Source: Clostridiales bacterium (GTDB lineage Bacteria > Bacillota > Clostridia > Christensenellales > UBA3700). Taken from it: a DNA stretch of 11,944 nt. Below are positions 5,239 through 11,944 of this stretch, piece by piece. The position numbers and the translations under genes are program-made. The notes beneath the pieces are model-generated. The model had not been told where the DNA came from, searched no databases, and was given only the letters and a program-made list of their open reading frames with translations. The stretch's first letter is position 1. Each line of letters begins with the position of its first letter. The stretch spans positions 1-11,944 of the forward strand of contig JAAVHQ010000029.1 in the NCBI GenBank assembly GCA_014799645.1, given 5' to 3'.

Positions 5239-8200
5239 ATGGATATACGAAAAAGAAAATTAAAGGGGTATATTGCGCTGTCAATATTGTTGATATTGTG
5301 CTTGATTATGGCAAGCGCAATGACCTTCTTTGCGATAGACAATACCGCAAATGCTTTTAAAGATAACGACTATACGGCGTTGACAGCGAATGATAACAAG
5401 ACGACCGAGATGTTGCTCGATGGCTATGAGAAAGACACTACCGGCAGAGGCAAGGTATTCAACGGCGAGATATTTTGGAAACTCATTGAAAAGGTAAGCG
5501 GGGGAACGGTTAAAAATAAAACGCAGTTTGAAAATTGGAGTATACCGGAAGGACAAGAAAAGACTTCGGCAGATTTCCGTACTTACAACGGCGCTGACGT
5601 AGTAGTAATAATAGACGGAATACCGTGGACGGCGACGTATCTATCGCAAAACGAGGATGGCGACCCAATATTGACTTTGTGGCAAGCGGACGCAATGTCA
5701 ATCAATTATTACGACGTAAGTACCAACAGTATGGATACTAAAGTAGATGGAGCATGGAATCTCACCAATGTTATAAACAGCGTGAATAAATATCCATCCA
5801 ACTCATACGGCACAAGCTCAATGGCGACGGCGGTCTTAAACAACGGCGGAGCGTTTGCGAGAAGCAATACTGACGCTTCGGAAATCATTCAGCAACAAGA
5901 AAGTAGCACGTACGCGAAATTCACAATGCCCGGCGCAACAGGTAGTTTGACTTCGTTTATAGACGTGCCGAACAACGTACCTTATCAAAAGAATAATACC
6001 AAAGAGAGCGCGAAGACGCAATCATATCACTCGCTATATAAATATGACGCAAACAATGACTGCTTAGGCGCGCCGATATCAGGCAATATGTACAGCGCTA
6101 CTTACACATATTATGGTAATGCTAAAGTAAATCAATCTGGTTATTTAGCGTGGGGAGACGATAGGTTATGGTTGCCGAGTTTGGCGGAAGTAGGATATAG
6201 CGATACACAAACTAATCCTGACAGCGGAAAAATTGCCAACGGCTTGTGGCAAACGTCTATCAATCAAAGAAATTTATCAAAAATCGGATTAAACTTTGCG
6301 TTTTATCTACGTTCAGCTACATTTCGCCATTACCATGCTGCATTATTAATTGATCCAATTATAGAAGAGATATATAACTATAATGTCGATTATGAGTACG
6401 CGGTTCGACCCGCGTTTCATCTTAACCTAAACGAGGCTGCGAAAAGAGCGGGCTCTTTGGGACTAGATACGCCGCAAGACGTAACAAATACATACATCGG
6501 AAGAGAGCAGAGGCTAGATGATATAACGGACACGGACAAGACAAAGTGGTTTGACTCTGCCAAGATGAGATTAGATAGTCTTGACGGCGAAATTAAAGAC
6601 GTCGGCACTTATCGAGTAAAAGCGACTATCACTTCTACCGATGAAGAAGACGTATTCAAAGGCGACCCGGACCCGAGCAAAGGTAACGGCGACGAAAGCG
6701 ATAAAGTACGCTATTTCAATTTTACAATTACAAAGAAGAGAATAGGCGTAACCGTCGCTTTGGACACAAGCGAGTTGCCCGTCGTATCGCTTGCAAATTC
6801 GAGCGACGTATATACGGGCGATACGGTGGCAAACGGGCGAGCGCCAAATTTAGGCTTTTTGTATTCGGGCGGAAAATTAAGCGAGCCGACGACTGAATTG
6901 CCGACGGCAGTCGATACTTATACGGCTACCGCGACAATACTCAATGCAAATACGTGCAAGAACTATGAAATCATAGCGTCTTCGTCCAACTCCATTACTT
7001 TTTCAGTAAAAAAGGCGAACGTGACGTCGCCCGCAATATCGGGACAGTATAGCAAAGGATATGCAGGCGATTTTATTGAGTTCACGCTGACGGGCGGGAA
7101 TAATTCGGCTATTAGTTTTGAATTGCCCGAAGGTATGTCGTGGAAAGACAACGACCGCAATACCAATACGTTGATAGCCAAGAACGCCAAAAAGTATACG
7201 GTAATTGCAACTCTTGCGGACAACGGCGTATCGACGCAGTGGGCGGACGGAAGTACAGACCCTGTTCCGCTTGAATATGAGATAACCAAGAAACCGCTGT
7301 CAATCACGATAACGAGTTCGGCAGGTTGGGAGTGGAACGTAGGAGAAACTCCGACAATTACTATCGACGAAGATTCTTTCGCCGATGACAGTACTGATTT
7401 GTATATCTATTATATAGACAGTAAAAATCCGTCTGTAAAGCACGACGGCATCAACAACAATAAAGTAATCAACGGCAATACGAGAACTATAACGATGCCG
7501 GGCGACATACCGCAAGGCAGTTACACTATAGGCGTAGAGTTGTACGGTAGCAACAACGACAACGACAACTATTCGTTGGACGTACCCAAGACTGCGATGT
7601 TTACTATCAAGGGTAGCGCGGTCACGATAGACGCGTCCAAGATAGTGTGGCTGTACAATACTACCGTCATTGACGATACGAACAACGTCAAGTTGGTTTA
7701 CACCGGCAATGCATACCAGTTCAGCGTAGACGCAAGCGTATTGAGGGAGAACGGCGCAAAGGTTGATATAACGAAGGGCGTAAACGGATATAGCGGAGAC
7801 GTCAACGTGACCAATGCAAAGAGTACGTATTCGGTCACCGTATACGTCACCAATTACGACAATACTTACGAATCCCATAATTCGCAGTATACTTTGAATT
7901 ATTCAATAGACAAGGCGAAGTATGATTTGTCGGGATTGAGTTGGCCGACGTCCAATACGACGGAGTACAACCGCTACGCGCAGTCTATGGAACTTATAGG
8001 CAGTATGGCGCAAGGCTTGACGGTGACGTATAGCGGCAACGGCAAGGTAAACGTAGGCGGATATAAGACGACGGCGACGTTCAGAGTGAGCGATACGGAC
8101 AACTATTACGTGCCGACAAACGGCGCGCCCGACACTTATGACGGAGACTTTGAATTTACCTTTGATTGGAGTATTACTCAAGCGACGTTGGACGCAAGCG

Positions 8201-11200
8201 GAAAGTGGAAGGACGACAACGGCAACAGCGACGTATATACTTTGCCTACGCTAAGGAGTATAGGCGATTTGGACTTGGATTCGATGGTCAACTATACGTA
8301 TTATGACGAAGAGGGCAATATAGTGACGTCGTTGCCAACGCAGACGACTACCGAGATGCAGTTCAGAGTAGTGGCTACGCTCAAAGACAACTACGCTGTC
8401 AATTATAAGTTCAAAGAGGGTACGAATGAATATACCTTCTATATAGGCAAGGACAAGTATCCCGTAACGTTGATATTGAAGTGGGAGGGAATGAATATAG
8501 ACGACGCGCATTTGCCATATACGGGCAATGCGATTACGCCGACGATAGATATTACTCAAGGCAACGTGACGGCAAGCAACGTCCAAATCATCTATTACAA
8601 AGATTCGTCGTCGACTCCGCTTGAGGGGAATCCGACTGTAGTCGGACGTTATAGAGTCGCGGTATCGCTTGATTACGAAAGCAGCGATTTGTATTATTTG
8701 ACGAGCGACAGTTTGGAATTTGAATTTGAGATAATCAAAGCGGACTTTGATATCAGTTCGCTCGTATGGACGTATACGCATACCGATAAGGACGGCAACG
8801 TCGTGAACGCTACTTATGACGCCGCGCAAGGCAAATGGCTTGACGCGGAAGGTCACGAGATATCGCCAATGACCTACGATACAACGGCGCATACTTTGAC
8901 GCTTGAGGGCAAGGACGATATAAACGGACTTACCGTTGCCCTTAGCGGAAACGAGCAAACCGATGCGGGTAGTCATAACGCGCAATTGACGTTTACTTAC
9001 GATACGGAAAATTATAATGCGCCTAATTTTGATACGTCGCTTTCGTGGAGCATAGCGAAAGCAAGGATTGACGCGTCGAATATAGTATGGGGATATACGG
9101 TAGGCGTAAGCCAAGAAGAGATAGCGTATACCGAGAATCTACCGTACGCGAGAATAGAGGGCGGAGAAGTTAAGTACACCGTCAAACTTATCAACGTACC
9201 AGAAGAATTGAAAGCGTTTATCAAGTACACGGGTACGGTCGACGGAACGACGGAAGTGGGCAGTTATTCCACTACTTATCGCATTGACAACTTCGACGTC
9301 AACAATTATGAAAGTTTGGTAATGCCAAGCGGTTTGCTCAATACGCTTTATTGGGAAGTCGAGCCGAAGAAGTTGGACAAACCTGTCTTTGACAACAGTT
9401 GGAGCGCATTCGACGGCAACGTCCACGACTTCGTCGAGATGTTCGGAATTACCGACGGAGATTGGAAACAGTATATTAGGATAACCATTTCCAAAGACGG
9501 CGAATCCTACCCGGGAGTTAGCGGAGTTGATTACGACCATTTGACGGACAAAGAGTATAAGGCAATCAAGGCGGGAGATTACGTAATAAGTTTTGACCTT
9601 ATAGAGCCGACTTCCAATTCGGGAAAGGAAAACGTAAAGTGGCTTGAGTGGCCCGACTACGAATACACGATACAAATCAAGAAATACGAGATAGAAGTCA
9701 ATGAGTGGCAAGGAAGCAATACCAACGCCGAAGTCGAACTCGAGAATTGGGTAAAACCTTTCGTAGAGTACAAGTATAAAGACAGCGAAGGCAAGGAAGT
9801 CACTATCGGGACTATGCAACCCGGCGTTGCGTACTTAAAAGAGTTGTGCGCTAAGGCGGGATACGTAGACGACATATTGATATACGGCAAGAATACTATT
9901 TCGGTAGTGCGACCGGGTTCGGGACCGATTAAGTTGTCCAAGCCTACGTTTGACGAAGAAAAGACAGTGACTTACGACGGCAACGCGCACACGGTCGAAG
10001 AGTTCTTGAAAAAGCCTGCGGACAAGGGCGTGGTATTTAGCGTAAGCGAAATGATAAACGCAGGCGAGTATATCGTGTCTATCAGCCTTGACGGGGACAC
10101 TTACGTTTGGGAAGACGGAAGTAATGATAGTTATACCTATACCGTCAAGATAGCAAAGGCGACTGTTTCGCAAAATACGTTGGTATGGAATACCGACGCC
10201 AACGGCTTGCCTACGCTTACGGTCAGAGGACACAGCGACATAGAGTTTACGTACGCATATTATGACGCCGACGGATTTGAACTCACTTTGGCGGAAATAA
10301 AAGACGGAATGGAGTACGCAAAGGTAGTCGCGAAAATTGTGGGCGGCAATTACGATATTATAGACGTAAACAAAGACGTAGTAGAAGAAATTACTTTTGA
10401 CCCGACATTGCAAGGTGGCGAAGAACCTAATGAAGACGACGGCAAGAAGGAAGGATTGGTAGACTTCGGCAAGGTCGGCGAAGTGCTCAAAGAATTCTGG
10501 CAAGTCATCGTCAGCGTCGTAAGCGTAGTATTTATTATCATATTCGTGGCAAAAGGCATAGGCTACGCTAATCAGAAAAAGCAAGCCAAGAAGACTGCCA
10601 AGGACAAGTATTCTACTCAGTATTACGCAGGAGCAACGGGATTGTTCGGCTTGGCAATGACGAGTTGGACTGTTATTGCTTGCGTACTTATGGGAGCGGC
10701 GGTATTGTCGTTGATATTCATGCTATTGGAAAAGAGCGGATACAAGAAGGCGGAAAGAGAACTCGAGACCGCCAAGGAAGAATACGCCGCCAACAAAGCC
10801 GAGATTGAGAATAAGCAACGCAACGACCAAATGCAAATGATGTTGATGGGCGCGCTTGGCGGCAACAACGGACAGGGCGGATATATTCAGCAAGGCGTAA
10901 GCGCGGACGAGATGCGCTATATGATAAACGACGCTATGACGAATATGCTCCCGCAACCGACTGCCAACAACAATGACGAACTTATGCAGAAACTCATGGA
11001 GCAGAACGAGAAGTTGATGCAACAACTATCTCAGCAACCGCAAGAGAGCGTAAATGAAGACAAAATCGAGAAGATGTTCGAGAAATTCGCTAAGCAACAA
11101 GCCGTGGAACGTCAAGCGGAAAGAGAAGTCGCGGCAGCAAACGTGAACGACGAAGTGATCGAAAAATTGGTAAGCAAGTTGCAACCTGCTACAAACAACG

Positions 11201-11835
11201 ATACGATTCTCAAAGTCGTCGAAAAGACGGAACGCAACGACGAGTTAATCAAGCAACTTCTCAAAAATCAAGAGATGTTGATGGAGAAGATAATCGAGTT
11301 GTCGAATAGAAAACCCGAAGAGAAGATTGTCGAAAAGGAAGTGCGAGTGGAAGTTCCCGTCGAGAAAATCGTCGAAAAGGAAGTTCCCGTATCTATGCCG
11401 ATAGAGAAACCCGCAAAGGCTACGAAAGTGCCCGCGCCGAGACTTACGCTCGACGAAGCGTACGCGAAACTATCTAGCAACCAAAAGAAGATTTTCGACA
11501 CGCTTAGAGCCTACGCGCTTACCAAAGACAAGTGCAAAGAGAAGAAGTCGAATTACTTCATAGTGCTCGGACAGTCTACCGTCAATCCGCTTGTGAAACT
11601 CACAATCAAGAAAAACAAGACTGTTGCGCTCTTCAAAATGGAAGACGAGTATATGAAAGATATTCGCAAAAACGCGACGAGCGACGGCACGAAAGTGAAA
11701 GTCAAGGAGACTGAACTCATAGTCGGCGACAACCAAGCGTTGGCTACCGCGAAAGAGATGATTGATTTGCGCGAAGACCAAATCGAGAGATACAACGACT
11801 ATCTTAAAGAACAAAAGTCTATGAGGAAAAAGTAA
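5239..11835 (+). CDS. Giant envelope protein: DUF6273-like domain, Ig-like repeats, membrane segments, coiled-coil tail
   Basis: The 2198-residue product (about 240 kDa by residue count) is not a protein I can name. Residues 1-39 form a signal peptide: basic start, hydrophobic 11-33, and an ANA site before F40. Residues about 118-400 resemble DUF6273: IDGIPWTATYLS early on, DDRLWLPSLAEVGY (307-320), FYLRSAT (355-361) and YAVRPAFHLNL (387-397). Residues about 495-1730 hold roughly a dozen MBG/Ig-like beta modules. A hydrophobic span at 1754-1776, a Lys-rich loop and a 34-residue hydrophobic stretch at 1797-1830 anchor it. The tail has a charged coiled coil (1835-1865), a Gln/Met-rich coil (about 1910-1935), a VEKEV repeat (2027-2051) and a C-terminal domain (about 2068-2198). 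No LPXTG motif is present. It is probably an adhesin or envelope-spanning structural protein; function is inferred only. Its promoter may be invertible. Confidence 0.93.
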   Translation: MDIRKRKLKGYIALSILLILCLIMASAMTFFAIDNTANAFKDNDYTALTANDNKTTEMLLDGYEKDTTGRGKVFNGEIFWKLIEKVSGGTVKNKTQFENWSIPEGQEKTSADFRTYNGADVVVIIDGIPWTATYLSQNEDGDPILTLWQADAMSINYYDVSTNSMDTKVDGAWNLTNVINSVNKYPSNSYGTSSMATAVLNNGGAFARSNTDASEIIQQQESSTYAKFTMPGATGSLTSFIDVPNNVPYQKNNTKESAKTQSYHSLYKYDANNDCLGAPISGNMYSATYTYYGNAKVNQSGYLAWGDDRLWLPSLAEVGYSDTQTNPDSGKIANGLWQTSINQRNLSKIGLNFAFYLRSATFRHYHAALLIDPIIEEIYNYNVDYEYAVRPAFHLNLNEAAKRAGSLGLDTPQDVTNTYIGREQRLDDITDTDKTKWFDSAKMRLDSLDGEIKDVGTYRVKATITSTDEEDVFKGDPDPSKGNGDESDKVRYFNFTITKKRIGVTVALDTSELPVVSLANSSDVYTGDTVANGRAPNLGFLYSGGKLSEPTTELPTAVDTYTATATILNANTCKNYEIIASSSNSITFSVKKANVTSPAISGQYSKGYAGDFIEFTLTGGNNSAISFELPEGMSWKDNDRNTNTLIAKNAKKYTVIATLADNGVSTQWADGSTDPVPLEYEITKKPLSITITSSAGWEWNVGETPTITIDEDSFADDSTDLYIYYIDSKNPSVKHDGINNNKVINGNTRTITMPGDIPQGSYTIGVELYGSNNDNDNYSLDVPKTAMFTIKGSAVTIDASKIVWLYNTTVIDDTNNVKLVYTGNAYQFSVDASVLRENGAKVDITKGVNGYSGDVNVTNAKSTYSVTVYVTNYDNTYESHNSQYTLNYSIDKAKYDLSGLSWPTSNTTEYNRYAQSMELIGSMAQGLTVTYSGNGKVNVGGYKTTATFRVSDTDNYYVPTNGAPDTYDGDFEFTFDWSITQATLDASGKWKDDNGNSDVYTLPTLRSIGDLDLDSMVNYTYYDEEGNIVTSLPTQTTTEMQFRVVATLKDNYAVNYKFKEGTNEYTFYIGKDKYPVTLILKWEGMNIDDAHLPYTGNAITPTIDITQGNVTASNVQIIYYKDSSSTPLEGNPTVVGRYRVAVSLDYESSDLYYLTSDSLEFEFEIIKADFDISSLVWTYTHTDKDGNVVNATYDAAQGKWLDAEGHEISPMTYDTTAHTLTLEGKDDINGLTVALSGNEQTDAGSHNAQLTFTYDTENYNAPNFDTSLSWSIAKARIDASNIVWGYTVGVSQEEIAYTENLPYARIEGGEVKYTVKLINVPEELKAFIKYTGTVDGTTEVGSYSTTYRIDNFDVNNYESLVMPSGLLNTLYWEVEPKKLDKPVFDNSWSAFDGNVHDFVEMFGITDGDWKQYIRITISKDGESYPGVSGVDYDHLTDKEYKAIKAGDYVISFDLIEPTSNSGKENVKWLEWPDYEYTIQIKKYEIEVNEWQGSNTNAEVELENWVKPFVEYKYKDSEGKEVTIGTMQPGVAYLKELCAKAGYVDDILIYGKNTISVVRPGSGPIKLSKPTFDEEKTVTYDGNAHTVEEFLKKPADKGVVFSVSEMINAGEYIVSISLDGDTYVWEDGSNDSYTYTVKIAKATVSQNTLVWNTDANGLPTLTVRGHSDIEFTYAYYDADGFELTLAEIKDGMEYAKVVAKIVGGNYDIIDVNKDVVEEITFDPTLQGGEEPNEDDGKKEGLVDFGKVGEVLKEFWQVIVSVVSVVFIIIFVAKGIGYANQKKQAKKTAKDKYSTQYYAGATGLFGLAMTSWTVIACVLMGAAVLSLIFMLLEKSGYKKAERELETAKEEYAANKAEIENKQRNDQMQMMLMGALGGNNGQGGYIQQGVSADEMRYMINDAMTNMLPQPTANNNDELMQKLMEQNEKLMQQLSQQPQESVNEDKIEKMFEKFAKQQAVERQAEREVAAANVNDEVIEKLVSKLQPATNNDTILKVVEKTERNDELIKQLLKNQEMLMEKIIELSNRKPEEKIVEKEVRVEVPVEKIVEKEVPVSMPIEKPAKATKVPAPRLTLDEAYAKLSSNQKKIFDTLRAYALTKDKCKEKKSNYFIVLGQSTVNPLVKLTIKKNKTVALFKMEDEYMKDIRKNATSDGTKVKVKETELIVGDNQALATAKEMIDLREDQIERYNDYLKEQKSMRKK
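5590..6438 (+). other. DUF6273-like domain coding region
   Basis: Residues about 118-400 follow the DUF6273 pattern: an early strand with a GxxW-type turn (IDGIPW, 125-130), a middle [D/W]LPS-type segment, an LRS motif (357-359) and the terminal VRPAFHLNL (389-397). The family is common in secreted Clostridia proteins. I have the impression of a C-type-lectin-like fold, but its function is unknown to me, and no catalytic residues can be named. It is the outermost recognisable domain of the mature protein. Confidence 0.7.
6721..10440 (+). repeat. Tandem Ig-like/MBG-like beta modules
   Basis: Modules are separated by a recurring strand-plus-lysine linker (ITKK, VKKA, IDKA, IIKA, IAKA and similar) at residues near 499, 591, 684, 791, 892, 981, 1071, 1167, 1274, 1377, 1481, 1567 and 1640. 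Spacing is about 73-107 residues, so there are about a dozen modules. Several begin with (I/L)DxSxxxW, and several contain Y(T/D)GNA (Y821, Y1094, Y1579) and a G-Y/D-Y turn such as NAGEYIVSISL. The modules are diverged in DNA and protein, so they are old duplications with no recent tandem amplification. They probably act as a stalk holding the DUF6273 domain away from the membrane. Confidence 0.75.
11317..11391 (+). repeat. VEKEV/VPVEK charged repeat
   Basis: Residues 2027-2051 contain two near-copies of EKIVEKEV followed by (R)VEVPV or PVSMP, a Val/Glu/Lys/Pro pattern. The DNA copies are also similar (gtcgaaaaggaagt occurs twice). Such segments usually form extended or coiled linkers between domains. 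Here it joins the Gln-rich coil to the C-terminal domain. Confidence 0.65.
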
Positions 11836-11837
11836 TA

Positions 11838-11859
11838 GAGTGCAGCACTCTCCGCACTC
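11838..11859 (+). other. Small hairpin just after the stop codon
   Basis: gagtgc (11838-11843) pairs with gcactc (11854-11859). A second gcactc at 11845-11850 could compete for the same arm. No T-run follows immediately. It may protect the transcript end or be incidental. Confidence 0.3.
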
Positions 11860-11891
11860 GCCAAAAAAATTTGTATATGTGGATAAAAAAT

Positions 11892-11920
11892 AAAATGGCA
11901 AGCAATTTACTTGCCATTTT
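11892..11920. terminator. Bidirectional intrinsic terminator
   Basis: Perfect 11-bp arms, aaaatggcaag (11892-11902) and its complement (11910-11920), enclose the 7-base loop caattta. The stem ends in TTTT with more pyrimidines after it on the plus strand, and in TTTTATTTTTT on the minus strand. It would stop transcription from the giant gene, 57 bp after its stop codon, and also from any convergent gene to the right. Confidence 0.88.
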
Positions 11921-11944
11921 CTATACCTTTTTGCTAAAATAGTA

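Noticed and set aside
5590..6438. DUF6273-like domain as a diversity-generating-retroelement target
   Set aside because: The possible lectin-like fold raised the idea, but there is no reverse transcriptase or template repeat in the window and the domain is at the N-terminus rather than the C-terminus.
7300..7878. Minus-strand open frames opposite the giant gene, including 7300-7878 and 8251-9114
   Set aside because: They are antisense to a gene with an intact, domain-rich reading frame and are Arg/Tyr/Val-rich shadows of its Asp- and Thr-rich codons.
1..11944. CRISPR arrays, tRNA or rRNA genes, insertion sequences
   Set aside because: No regularly spaced direct repeats, no tRNA- or rRNA-like sequence and no transposase or recombinase coding region were seen.

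Overview
The window looks like chromosomal DNA of an uncultured Gram-positive Clostridia-type (Bacillota) bacterium. The reasons are bacterial-type LeuRS and SerRS genes, sigma-A-like promoters, purine-rich Shine-Dalgarno sites, AT-rich spacers, and a giant secreted and membrane-anchored protein with a DUF6273-like domain followed by Ig-like/MBG-like beta repeats, an architecture I associate with gut Clostridia. No phylogenetic marker was compared, so the assignment is an inference.

Layout. Positions 1-255 are non-coding and hold two inverted-repeat structures, the larger spanning 109-227. Positions 256-4854 form a minus-strand operon transcribed leuS, serS, then a DUF1624/HGSNAT-like multispanning membrane protein; the gaps are 36 and 3 nt. 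leuS has a good promoter (TTGACA-N17-TATTAT, 4917-4945) and a short leader of about 55 nt with no T-box. Positions 4855-5238 are a dense divergent regulatory region. Positions 5239-11835 are one plus-strand gene for a 2198-residue protein: signal peptide, DUF6273-like domain, about a dozen beta-sandwich repeats, hydrophobic segments near residues 1754-1830, Gln-rich coiled coil, a VEKEV-type charged repeat and a conserved-looking C-terminal domain. A strong bidirectional terminator (11892-11920) closes it.

The most interesting signal is between leuS and the giant gene. A perfect 20-bp inverted repeat (5071-5090 and 5180-5199) encloses an 89-bp segment carrying overlapping promoter-like sequences on both strands, immediately upstream of a surface-protein gene. 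This is the layout of an invertible, phase-variable promoter. The right repeat lies in a 26-bp near-palindrome of 9-bp arms around an 8-bp core, which resembles a tyrosine-recombinase site but could also be a repressor operator. A related palindrome (4940-4969) covers the -35 box of leuS. No recombinase is present in the window, so one would have to act in trans.

The operon and the giant gene have no obvious joint biochemical function. The operon is housekeeping plus a membrane acyltransferase-like protein; the giant gene is a surface or envelope protein that may vary in expression.
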